A DNA stretch of 64,000 nucleotides from positions 806,001 to 870,000 of the forward strand of contig OZ251505.1 in assembly GCA_965242795.1 (NCBI GenBank), written 5' to 3'. Both the position numbers and the translations under genes were made by a program. The notes beneath the pieces were generated by a model. It searched no databases, had not been told where the DNA came from, and saw only the letters and a program-made list of their open reading frames with translations. Position 1 is the stretch's first letter. The number at the start of each line of letters is the position of its first letter. Origin of the DNA: Bin18 sp965242795. Lineage in GTDB: Bacteria; Desulfobacterota; Binatia; Bin18. Below, piece after piece: positions 32,986 through 40,414 of the stretch.

Positions 32986-35169
32986 TTAATCGCCGGCAAC
33001 ACGGTCGCGGAACTCGGCGTAGGTCGCCGCGGCACGCAACGCCGCCACGGCGCGGTGGGCGCTGGGATAGCAGACGCGGCCGGCTTCGCGCACCGCGAGC
33101 GGGCCGGCGTTGCCGTACTCGCGGTCGGTGTACACGAGTTCGGTGGCCGTCAGCACCGGCTTGTCGTGCTTGCGCGCGGCGTCGGCCGCGGCCCGGGCGT
33201 AGCGCCGGTCTTGGCTTTCGTGGAAGTCGGCCATGCGGCCCAAGCCGTGATCGGGATGGAATGCGCCGCTGCGGAAGCCGTGCGCGGTCGCAGCCTGAAT
33301 GCCCAGTCCGAGATGCAGGACCGCGTCGACCTCGGGATGGGCGCAGACCAGGTCCAGGATTTCGGGCACGGTGTCGCGCGTTTCGCCGCCGGCCAAGTCG
33401 ATCGGGTTGTTGCGGCTCCAACGCGCCGGGACCAGACAGCCGATGGCCGATTCCAGGTCTTCGGGCAGCGGGATGAGATGCAGTCCCGCCGCGGCGCAGG
33501 CGTCCGCGGTCAGCACGCCCCAGCCGCCGACTGTGGTGAACACCACGACGCGGCGCCCACGCGGCAACGGCTGCGTGGCGAGCGTGGCCGCCCAGTCGAA
33601 CGCGTGTTCGATGCTGGGCGCGCGCAGCACGCCGAATTGCCGGCACAGGCCGTCGAATACGCGGTCGTCCGTGGCGAGCGAGCCGGTATGCGACAGCGCG
33701 GCCCGCTGCCCTTCGGACGCGGCGCCGCCCTTGACCAGCACCAGCGGCTTGCGGCCTGCGAGGCCGCGGACCGCGTCGAGAAACGTTGCGCCGTTGGACA
33801 CGCCTTCGAGATAGGCCAGCACGACGTCGGTCTGCGGGTCCGCGGAGAAGTAGGCGAGATAGTCGGCGATCCGCGTTTGCGCGGCGTTGCCCGCGGAGAC
33901 CGCCTTGCTCACGCCCACGCCGGTCTGGATGGCGTAATTCAGGAACGCGGACAGCAGGTTGCCGCTCTGGCTGACGACCGAGATGCGGCCCGCGGGCGGA
34001 TACGGGCTCACGATCTGGGCGCACATGGAGACCGGCGTGGAGACGACGCCCTGCCCGTTCGGACCGGCCAGCAGCATGCCCACCTCGTCGGCGACCTGTA
34101 CGAGTGCGGCTTCCAGTGCGCGGCCGGCCTCGCCCGTCTCGCGATAGCCGCCGCCGGCCACGAATGCGGCCTTGACCCCGACCTGCGCGCAGGAGCGCAA
34201 GACGTCCGGGTTGGCCGCCGCAGGGGTACAGACGAAGGCCAAGTCGGCGCGTCCGGCCGGCACGTCTTCCACACGGCGGTAGCTGGTCTCACCCAATATC
34301 TCGGCACCGTCGCGGTTCACCGCGAAGACCTCGCCCCGGTAGCCGTAGCGGCGCAGGTTGTGCAGCGCCACGAATCCGAATTTGCCGGGATGGGTGGACG
34401 CGCCGGCGACGATCACGCCGCGCGGATGGAACAGCGGTCGGAAACGTTCGAGGACGTCGGCGGGAGCCGGTCGTTCCGGTCGGAGGGTTGGGCGGTTCTG
34501 TTCGACGGGGGCGGTTACGACCAGCGCATCCGCGGCGACCGGGAGGCCGTCGCGGACGATGAGGGGATTGATGTCGATGCTGTGGATGTCGGGCCGCTCG
34601 GTCCCCAAACGGCCCAGACGGACCAGGCAGTCGGCCAGAGCGTCCGCATCGACGGGCGGCTCGCCGCGGAACGGCCGGGTAAGCAGCCGTTTCGCGTGCA
34701 GGCCGTCGATCATCGCCGCGGCTTCCACGGGCGTGAGCGGGGCGACCGCGAACACGACGTCGTCCAGCGCCTCGGTCAGCACACCGCCCAGCCCGAGCAC
34801 GATGCACGGCCCGAAGTGGGGGTCGCGGACCAGGCCGGCGATCAGTTCCCGTTTCCCCGCTACCATTTCGGCCACGAGCAAGCCGACCTCGCCGTCGTCC
34901 GGCCGGCGCTGCGTCCACAATTCGTCCGCGGCGCGACGGACCGCGGCGGGCGTGTCCAACCCCAGCCGCACGAGGTTGCGTTCGGTCTTGTGCGCGATGC
35001 GTGCGCCGCACAGCTTGACCGCCACGGGCAGCCCCAGCCCGGACGCGGCCTCGAGCGTGTCCTGCGGGTCGGGAACGAGGGTTTCGCGCGAGACCGGGAT
35101 CCCGCAGTCGGCCAACAGGCGCTTGGACTCGTATTCGGACAGGCTGGCGTGTTCGTCGGGCGCGGTCAT
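32986..35169 (-). CDS. ADP-forming acyl-CoA synthetase (acetate-CoA ligase family)
   Basis: The 727-residue protein fuses both halves of an NDP-forming acyl-CoA synthetase. The ATP-grasp part comes first (about 1-225, with SEYESKRLLADCGIPV and GLGGVLTEALDD). A CoA-binding Rossmann domain follows (about 240-340, LFHPRGVIVAGASTHPGKFG), then succinyl-CoA-ligase-like domains with VSQSGNL and the phosphohistidine region LSHTGSLA. It makes an acyl-CoA and ADP from acid, CoA and ATP. The ATG at 35169 is chosen over that at 35190 because GGGGAGA lies just upstream of it. The order ATP-grasp first is the reverse of some family members. The acid substrate is unknown. Confidence 0.88.
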   Translation of the reverse strand: MTAPDEHASLSEYESKRLLADCGIPVSRETLVPDPQDTLEAASGLGLPVAVKLCGARIAHKTERNLVRLGLDTPAAVRRAADELWTQRRPDDGEVGLLVAEMVAGKRELIAGLVRDPHFGPCIVLGLGGVLTEALDDVVFAVAPLTPVEAAAMIDGLHAKRLLTRPFRGEPPVDADALADCLVRLGRLGTERPDIHSIDINPLIVRDGLPVAADALVVTAPVEQNRPTLRPERPAPADVLERFRPLFHPRGVIVAGASTHPGKFGFVALHNLRRYGYRGEVFAVNRDGAEILGETSYRRVEDVPAGRADLAFVCTPAAANPDVLRSCAQVGVKAAFVAGGGYRETGEAGRALEAALVQVADEVGMLLAGPNGQGVVSTPVSMCAQIVSPYPPAGRISVVSQSGNLLSAFLNYAIQTGVGVSKAVSAGNAAQTRIADYLAYFSADPQTDVVLAYLEGVSNGATFLDAVRGLAGRKPLVLVKGGAASEGQRAALSHTGSLATDDRVFDGLCRQFGVLRAPSIEHAFDWAATLATQPLPRGRRVVVFTTVGGWGVLTADACAAAGLHLIPLPEDLESAIGCLVPARWSRNNPIDLAGGETRDTVPEILDLVCAHPEVDAVLHLGLGIQAATAHGFRSGAFHPDHGLGRMADFHESQDRRYARAAADAARKHDKPVLTATELVYTDREYGNAGPLAVREAGRVCYPSAHRAVAALRAAATYAEFRDRVAGD

Positions 35170-35204
35170 GCGAATCGTCTCCCCTCTCATCGGCGCATGT
35201 TCGG

Positions 35205-35228
35205 AGGGGCGACGCCTGCGTCGCCCCT
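35205..35228. repeat. GGGGCGA palindrome upstream of acyl-CoA synthetase
   Basis: A 24-base palindrome with arms AGGGGCGACGC and GCGTCGCCCCT. It lies about 35 bases before the synthetase start codon, in its likely leader. Confidence 0.7.
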
Positions 35229-35284
35229 ACCGCCAACGGTCTATACACCCTCCGAGAAGGCGAATGAACGGGAGGCTATCTCGG

Positions 35285-35455
35285 TTTCTCCTCGTCATTC
35301 CTATTTCTCCTCGTCATTCCTATTTCTCCTCGTCATCCCTGTTTCTCCTCGTCATCCCTGTTTCTCCTCGTCATCCCTGTTTCTCCTCGTCATCCCTGTT
35401 TCTCCTCGTCATCCCTGTTTCTCCTCGTCATCCCTGTTTCTCCTCGTCATCCCTG
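35285..35455. repeat. Nine tandem 19-bp units next to a REP-like palindrome
   Basis: Nine head-to-tail copies of a 19-base unit (TTTCTCCTCGTCATCCCTG) run without a break. The first two end ATTCCTA instead of ATCCCTG. The array joins directly to the palindrome CCCTGCGGAAGCAGGG (35452-35467), whose left arm is the end of the unit, so the array looks like repeated duplication of one half of a REP-like element. There are no spacers, so it is not a CRISPR. Confidence 0.92.
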
Positions 35456-35519
35456 CGGAAGCAGGGATCCAGACGGTGGAGGCTCGCAACTCCGATGAAT
35501 GCCGAACGCCGCAGGGAAC

Positions 35520-35563
35520 CTCGGGGGACCCTCTCCCTAGCCCTCTCCCAAAGGGAGAGGGGA
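35520..35563. repeat. CCCTCTCCC/GGGAGAGGG palindrome before the protease-like gene
   Basis: The element reads GGGGACCCTCTCCC, then CCCTCTCCCAAAGGGAGAGGGG, a long perfect-arm hairpin. It is a further copy of the family seen at 8283, 8433, 16622 and 28100. Confidence 0.7.
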
Positions 35564-35645
35564 TAAGACCTGCGGGAGGGCGTGGGGTTGCGTTTCCGCA
35601 AGGCTGCCAGTAGTTTTCCCCGCATCCTGGTCCGAAGGGGGCGCA

Positions 35646-36548
35646 GTGAACGCGTCGGTCAAACTCATCGAACAAGTCGTTCCGTCCACCGTCTCGATCC
35701 AGGTCAGCGTCCCCGTCCAACACCATTCCGCCCAACTCCTGGGCACCGAACGGATGGGGTCGGGTGCGGTGGTCGGCCCCGACGGCCACATCCTGACCGT
35801 CAACTACATCGTCATCGGCGCGTCGCGGATCAGCGTCACGCTGATCGACGACACCCGCCTCGACGCCGAACTCGTGGCCCAGGATTTCGCGACCGGCATC
35901 GCCGTCCTCCAAGTTCCCCAGAAGAGTTTTCCGACCGTTCCCGCCTCCCCGTCCACCGCTCTGGAGCCGGGCGACGAGGTGTTTCTGGTGGCGTGTTCGG
36001 GCGAGGAAAACGGGCGGCGGGTCAACGGCGGCGGCCTGACGTCGGTGTCCCGCTTCGATGCGTACTGGGAGTACAGCCTGGACCGCGCGCTGACCAGCAC
36101 GGCCATGAATCCGGGCCTGGGCGGCGGCCCGATGTTCGACCTGCAGGGCCGGATGGTCGGCGTGGTGTCGCTGAACCTGAACGAAATCGGCCGCTTCTCG
36201 CTCGCCATTCCGGTCGAGCACTACACCGAGCACCGCGAGGAACTGGTGCGCTACGGCCGGCGGGTGTCGCGTCCGTCGCGCGCCTGGATCGGCATGTATT
36301 CCTACATGCTCAAGGACCATCTGGTGATCGCCGGCCTGCTGCCGGACGGCCCGGGCGCCAAGGCCGGCCTGAAGACCGGCGACGTCGTGCTCGCGGTCGA
36401 TCAAGAGGAGACGGCCGACCGGCGGGGGTTCTATCAACGGCTGTGGAGCCGGCCGGCCGGCGAGACGGTCTTGTTCCGGGTGTTTCGGAACAACGCGGTC
36501 CGGGACGTGCCGGTCGTCTCCGGCAACGTCGAAGAGTTTTTCGGCTAG
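35646..36548 (+). CDS. HtrA/DegP-like pseudoprotease with PDZ domain
   Basis: The 300-residue protein has the trypsin-like S1C fold of HtrA/DegP (about 5-195) and one PDZ domain (about 213-297, with LPDGPGAKAGLKTGDVVLAVD). All three catalytic positions are changed: the His of the usual NHVV is Tyr54 (ILTVNYIV), the Asp of TDLAVL is Gly84 (ATGIAVL), and the Ser of GNSGGP is Gly159 (GLGGGP). It is therefore probably inactive as a protease and may bind peptides or act as a scaffold. No signal peptide is seen, so a cytoplasmic place is likely. It starts at GTG 35646 after AAGGGGG. The npdG gene begins 12 bases downstream, so they are co-transcribed. Confidence 0.85.
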   Translation: MNASVKLIEQVVPSTVSIQVSVPVQHHSAQLLGTERMGSGAVVGPDGHILTVNYIVIGASRISVTLIDDTRLDAELVAQDFATGIAVLQVPQKSFPTVPASPSTALEPGDEVFLVACSGEENGRRVNGGGLTSVSRFDAYWEYSLDRALTSTAMNPGLGGGPMFDLQGRMVGVVSLNLNEIGRFSLAIPVEHYTEHREELVRYGRRVSRPSRAWIGMYSYMLKDHLVIAGLLPDGPGAKAGLKTGDVVLAVDQEETADRRGFYQRLWSRPAGETVLFRVFRNNAVRDVPVVSGNVEEFFG

Positions 36549-36560
36549 AGGAGGACGAAC

Positions 36561-37214
36561 GTGAAGATTGCCATCCTGGGAGGAACCGGCGAACAGGGGC
36601 CGGGGCTGGCGTTGCGCTGGGCGCTGGCCGGCGACGACGTCATCATCGGCTCGCGCCAGAAGGAGAAAGGTGAGCGGGTCGCCGCGGAACTCAACGCCGA
36701 ACTCGGCCGCGACCTGCTGCGCGGTACCGACAACGCGGACGCCGCGGCCGCGGCCGACGTGGTGTTCATCACCGTACCCTATTCGGCGCACGTGAAGACG
36801 CTGGAGACGGTGCGCGAACAGGTGCAGGGCAAGATCTTCGTGGACGTGTCGGTCCCGCTCGACCCGGACAACGCCCGCCGCGTGGTCATGCCCGAGGCCG
36901 GCTCGGCGACCGAGGAAGCCAAGCAGATCTTGGGCGACGGCGTGCAGGTGGTGTGCGCACTCCAGAACATCTCCGCCCACCTGTTGCGCGACGTGAACGC
37001 CACGATCGACTGCGACGTTCTGCTCTGCGGCGACAAGGACGCCCGGCCCGTCGTCGCCGCGTTGGTGCGGAAGCTCGGTATCAATCCCATCGACGTCGGC
37101 CCCTTGGCCGCGGCCAGCCTGATCGAACCGATCACGGCCCTGCTGATCCGCCTCAACATCAAGAACAAGGTCCACTCCGCGGGCATCCGCATCACCGGCC
37201 TGTCGGAATCCTGA
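36561..37214 (+). CDS. npdG: NADPH:F420 oxidoreductase (F420-dependent NADP reductase)
   Basis: The 217-residue protein matches the Fno/NpdG family. The Rossmann nucleotide-binding start is KIAILGGTGEQGPGLALRWA, with the NADP-phosphate site GSRQKEKGERVA and the motifs VVFITVPY, FVDVSVPL and INPIDVGPLAAASLIEPITALLI. It moves hydride between NADPH and F420 in the cytoplasm, supplying reduced F420 to F420-dependent enzymes such as the LLM proteins in this window. It begins at GTG 36561 after GAGGAGG and is only 12 bases from the pseudoprotease stop. This gene is the main evidence that the organism uses F420. Confidence 0.92.
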   Translation: MKIAILGGTGEQGPGLALRWALAGDDVIIGSRQKEKGERVAAELNAELGRDLLRGTDNADAAAAADVVFITVPYSAHVKTLETVREQVQGKIFVDVSVPLDPDNARRVVMPEAGSATEEAKQILGDGVQVVCALQNISAHLLRDVNATIDCDVLLCGDKDARPVVAALVRKLGINPIDVGPLAAASLIEPITALLIRLNIKNKVHSAGIRITGLSES

Positions 37215-37580
37215 GTCAAGGGACATCCTGTCCCCTGCGCTTGTCCAAGGGTCTCGAAGAGTCGAAAGGCGCGCGACGGCGAGAGGCCCTCTTTCGTCAT
37301 CTGCGGAGCATTTTGGTCGTCATTCCACGCCGCCGCCGGTTCTTTTCGTAGGGGCAGGCCCCCGTGCCTGCCCTGCCCCCAGGGCAACCACAGGGGGTTG
37401 CCCCTACACACGGAGGCGAAGGTCGCGGTGACGTCGGGGTTCGTTTCGACGTTTCGACACCCTTCGACAGGCTCAGGGACCGAGCTCGACACAGCGTAGG
37501 CTCAACGAACTTGGGAATGGACAGGTTCTCCGAGTCAGCCAGGAAAAACTCCAGGACCGTCCCGTATGAATCGCCGATAG
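37215..37580. repeat. Repeat-rich spacer after npdG
   Basis: No gene is evident. It holds a long palindromic element at about 37350-37407 (starting GTAGGGGCAGGCCCC and ending GGGGTTGCCCCTAC) and a filled copy of the 25-base palindrome at 37439-37510, with a 47-48-base insert carrying CCCTTCGACAGGCTCAGGG. Confidence 0.7.
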
Positions 37581-37613
37581 AAAAGGCCCTCCCGTGATGG
37601 GAGGGCCTTTTTC
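37581..37613. terminator. Rho-independent terminator, bidirectional
   Basis: A 12-base-pair stem, AAAGGCCCTCCC (37582-37593) with GGGAGGGCCTTT (37599-37610), encloses a short loop, with a T-run on either strand. It lies 30 bases beyond the groEL stop and would end the groES-groEL transcript; read on the plus strand it could also stop transcription from npdG. Confidence 0.85.
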
Positions 37614-37639
37614 GTCAGCGGAGCGTCGAAGGCGGGGCG

Positions 37640-39298
37640 TTACATCATCCCGCCCATGCCGCCCATTCCCCCCATGCCGCCGCCCGGAGGCATCGGCGGC
37701 ATGGCCGGCGCGGATTTGTCTTCGGGCTTCTCGGCCACGGTCGCCTCGGTCGTCAACAGTAACCCGGCCACGGACGAGGCGTTCTGCAGCGCGGTGCGCA
37801 CGACCTTGGTCGGATCGACGATACCGGCCTTGATGAGGTCCTCGAAGTCGCCGCTGGCCGCGTTGAAGCCGTTGGCGCCGCGTCCGCCGCGCACCTTGTC
37901 CAGCACGATGGAGCCTTCCTCGCCGGCGTTGGTGGCGATCCAGCGCAGCGGCTCCTGCACCGCACGGCGGATGATGTTCACGCCGACCTGCTCCTCGTCG
38001 TTGACGCTGACGGCGCCCTCGGTCTTCGCGGACGCCCGGATCAGGGCCACGCCGCCACCCGGCACGATGCCCTCTTCGACCGCGGCGCGCGTGGCATGCA
38101 GCGCGTCCTCGACGCGCGCCTTCTTCTCCTTCATCTCGATCTCGGTCGCCGCGCCGACCTGGATGACCGCCACGCCGCCGATCATCTTGGCGAGGCGTTC
38201 TTGCAGCTTCTCGCGGTCGTAGTCGGACGTGGTCTCGTCGATCTGGGCGCGAATCTGGTTGATGCGCCCCTCAATGTCGCCCTTCTTGCCGGAGCCGTCG
38301 ACGACCGTGGTGTTGTCCTTGTCGATGACCACCCGTTTGGCGCGGCCCAGGTCGTTCAGCGTCAGGTTTTCGAGCTTGACGCCCAACTCCTCGGCGATCA
38401 CGCGGCCGCCGGTCAGGATGGCGATGTCTTCCAGCATGGCCTTGCGGCGGTCGCCGAAGCCCGGCGCCTTGACCGCGGCGCACTGCAGCGTGCCGCGAAT
38501 CTTGTTCACGACGAGCGTGGCGAGCGCCTCGCCCTCGATGTCCTCGGCCACGATCAGGAGCGGCTTGCCGCTCTTGGCCACGGCTTCGAGCACGGGCAGC
38601 AGATCCTTCATGGCCGAGATCTTCTTCTCGTGGATGAGCAGATAGACGTCCTCGAACACGCACTCCATGCGTTCCGGGTCGGTCACGAAGTAGGGGGAGA
38701 GATAGCCGCGGTCGAACTGCATCCCCTCGACGACGTCGAGCGTGGTGTCCAGCCCCTTGGCCTCTTCGACGGTGATCACGCCCTCGCGGCCGACCTTGTT
38801 CATGGCCTCGGCGATGATGCCGCCGATCGTCGCGTCGTTGTTGGCGGAGATGGTGCCCACCTGGGCGATTTCGGTCTGGTCGCGGGTCGATTTGGACAAG
38901 TTGCGCAACTCGTCCACGATCGACACGACGGCTTTGTCGATGCCGCGTTTGATGCTCATCGGGTCGTGGCCCGCGGCGACCATCTTGACGCCTTCCGCAT
39001 AGACCGCCCGGGCCAGCACGGTCGCGGTGGTGGTCCCGTCACCGGCCACGTCGGAGGTCTTGCTGGCGACCTCCTTGACCATCTGGGCGCCCATGTTCTC
39101 GAACTTGTCTTCGAGTTCGATCTCCTTGGCGACGGTCACGCCGTCCTTGGTCACGTTCGGCGCGCCGAAGGATTTTTCGATGACCACGTTGCGGCCCTTG
39201 GGGCCGAGGGTGACGGTCACCGCGTCGGCCAGTACGTTCACCCCTTTCAGGGTCTTGTCCCTCGCGTCTTGACTGAATTTCACAAGCTTGGCAGCCAT
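37640..39298 (-). CDS. groL: Chaperonin GroEL
   Basis: The 552-residue protein is a full-length group I chaperonin. It begins AAKLVKFSQDARDKTLKGVNVLADAVTVTLGP in two standard segments, has the nucleotide-binding DGTTTATVLA, the conserved AAVEEGIVPGGGVAL, and a C-terminal GGM repeat tail (GGMGGMGGMGGMM). It forms the double-ring folding machine with the GroES product encoded 86 bases upstream. The ATG at 39298 follows AGGAGG. A clear terminator lies just past the stop. Confidence 0.98.
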   Translation of the reverse strand: MAAKLVKFSQDARDKTLKGVNVLADAVTVTLGPKGRNVVIEKSFGAPNVTKDGVTVAKEIELEDKFENMGAQMVKEVASKTSDVAGDGTTTATVLARAVYAEGVKMVAAGHDPMSIKRGIDKAVVSIVDELRNLSKSTRDQTEIAQVGTISANNDATIGGIIAEAMNKVGREGVITVEEAKGLDTTLDVVEGMQFDRGYLSPYFVTDPERMECVFEDVYLLIHEKKISAMKDLLPVLEAVAKSGKPLLIVAEDIEGEALATLVVNKIRGTLQCAAVKAPGFGDRRKAMLEDIAILTGGRVIAEELGVKLENLTLNDLGRAKRVVIDKDNTTVVDGSGKKGDIEGRINQIRAQIDETTSDYDREKLQERLAKMIGGVAVIQVGAATEIEMKEKKARVEDALHATRAAVEEGIVPGGGVALIRASAKTEGAVSVNDEEQVGVNIIRRAVQEPLRWIATNAGEEGSIVLDKVRGGRGANGFNAASGDFEDLIKAGIVDPTKVVRTALQNASSVAGLLLTTEATVAEKPEDKSAPAMPPMPPGGGMGGMGGMGGMM

Positions 39299-39384
39299 TC
39301 CTGATCCTCCTGATGCCCTGTCCGATTGTCGTCCGATGCCCCGCCGGAGACCGGGTTGCCCGCGCCTCGGCCTGACTCCCGGAG

Positions 39385-39675
39385 TTACCCTTCGATCACG
39401 CCGAGGATGTCCTCCTCGCGCATGATCAGATGCTCTTCGCCGTTGATCTTGATTTCCGTGCCGGAGTATTTCCCGAAGAGGACCTTGTCGCCTTTCTTGA
39501 CGTCGAGCGGAGTGACCTTGCCGTCTTCGCCCACCTTACCGTTGCCGACCGCGGTCACTTTCCCCTCCTGGGGCTTCTCCTTGGCCGTGTCGGGGATGAT
39601 GATCCCACCCGCGGTGGTCTCCTCTTCGTCGATGCGTTTGACGATAATCCGATCCTGTAAAGGCCGAATTTTCAT
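39385..39675 (-). CDS. groS: Co-chaperonin GroES
   Basis: The 96-residue protein is GroES. It begins MKIRPLQDRIIVKRI, has the mobile loop EEETTAGGIIIPDTAKEKP, and ends EEDILGVIEG, all typical. It caps GroEL. The ribosome binding site AAGGAG precedes the ATG at 39675. It is the first gene of the groES-groEL operon, whose sigma-70-type promoter lies about 80 bases upstream. Confidence 0.98.
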   Translation of the reverse strand: MKIRPLQDRIIVKRIDEEETTAGGIIIPDTAKEKPQEGKVTAVGNGKVGEDGKVTPLDVKKGDKVLFGKYSGTEIKINGEEHLIMREEDILGVIEG

Positions 39676-39753
39676 ACCTCGTCTCCTTTCCGTCGGACGT
39701 GTTTTTGGGGGATTTTCCCGCCCGAGGATGCGCTCCCCGTGCGGAATGGGGGG

Positions 39754-39781
39754 AGGATAATCACTTTCGGAAGGTTGTCAA
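39754..39781 (-). promoter_or_regulatory. Sigma-70 promoter of groES-groEL
   Basis: On the minus strand a perfect -35 TTGACA (39776-39781) is followed after 16 bases by TATCCT (39754-39759). It lies about 80 bases before groS. No CIRCE inverted repeat (TTAGCACTC-N9-GAGTGCTAA) was found, so HrcA control is not indicated here. Confidence 0.72.
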
Positions 39782-39792
39782 CATCGGGGCGG

Positions 39793-40062
39793 TCAGAATT
39801 TTCGTTTTCGGGATTCTTCCTGGAAGTATTGCCGGTAGCGCACCTCCCATTCCGGACTGCCTTCGGCCACGCGACGGGAGAGCGAGGCGATCTTCCGGCG
39901 GACCGCGGCGTCGATGGCGTCGCGGTGCTGGAAGCAGGCGCGCAGTACCCGCTTGCTCTCGGCCAGGGCGCCGCGCTCGTTCAGCACCGTGCCCTCGGCC
40001 GCGATCACGCGCAGGGCCGTGCGCGCCAGCGCGGTGATGCGGGCGTCGGACAACTCGGTCAT
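39793..40062 (-). CDS. DUF507 family protein
   Basis: The 89-residue protein is DUF507-like: an all-helical small protein with ALARTALRVIAAEGTV and a C-terminal EWEVRYRQYFQEESRKRKF. Function is unknown. It overlaps the preceding DUF507 gene by four bases (ATGA), so the two products are translationally coupled and may form a complex. It ends just upstream of the groES promoter, on the same strand. Confidence 0.8.
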   Translation of the reverse strand: MTELSDARITALARTALRVIAAEGTVLNERGALAESKRVLRACFQHRDAIDAAVRRKIASLSRRVAEGSPEWEVRYRQYFQEESRKRKF

Positions 40063-40334
40063 AGGGCGAAATTCCGCTCCTCGGCCAGCCGGCGTTTGAC
40101 GAGTTGCACGACCTTGTGCCGGCTGAGCGTCGGCGACCGATCGAGATGGGCGTCGGCGAGCCGCTCGGCCTCTTTTTCGAGCGCGGCTTCTTCGCGGAAA
40201 TTGGCGCTAAGCGCCGCGGCGACTTTTTCGGCGACGCGGTCCTGCGGGCCGTGCAGGCGAATCGCGCCTTTCGCGCGCAACGCCTCGACGAGGCGCTGGC
40301 CGGCGTGGCGGCACAGGGGGGCGGGGTCCTGCAT
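40059..40334 (-). CDS. DUF507 family protein
   Basis: The 91-residue protein is the partner of the following DUF507 gene. Its helical body contains EKVAAALSANFREEAALEKEAERLADAH, and a DUF507-like end is VVQLVKRRLAEERNFAL. Tandem DUF507 pairs are known in other deep-branching Gram-negative bacteria; the role is unknown. Its stop overlaps the next start by ATGA. Divergent transcription of ntrB starts close upstream, so the two units share a short promoter region. Confidence 0.75.
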   Translation of the reverse strand: MQDPAPLCRHAGQRLVEALRAKGAIRLHGPQDRVAEKVAAALSANFREEAALEKEAERLADAHLDRSPTLSRHKVVQLVKRRLAEERNFAL

Positions 40335-40414
40335 GGCCGGGAACCATATCCGCGGCCGGCGCGGTGTGGCAATCCCGCCTTGACAACGAAAACCCGGTTT
40401 GCGATGGGGGCGAT

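Noticed and set aside
35285..35455. CRISPR array
   Set aside because: The 19-base units are contiguous with no spacers, and no cas gene is present.
39676..39790. CIRCE element for groES-groEL
   Set aside because: No TTAGCACTC-N9-GAGTGCTAA inverted repeat is found in the leader.
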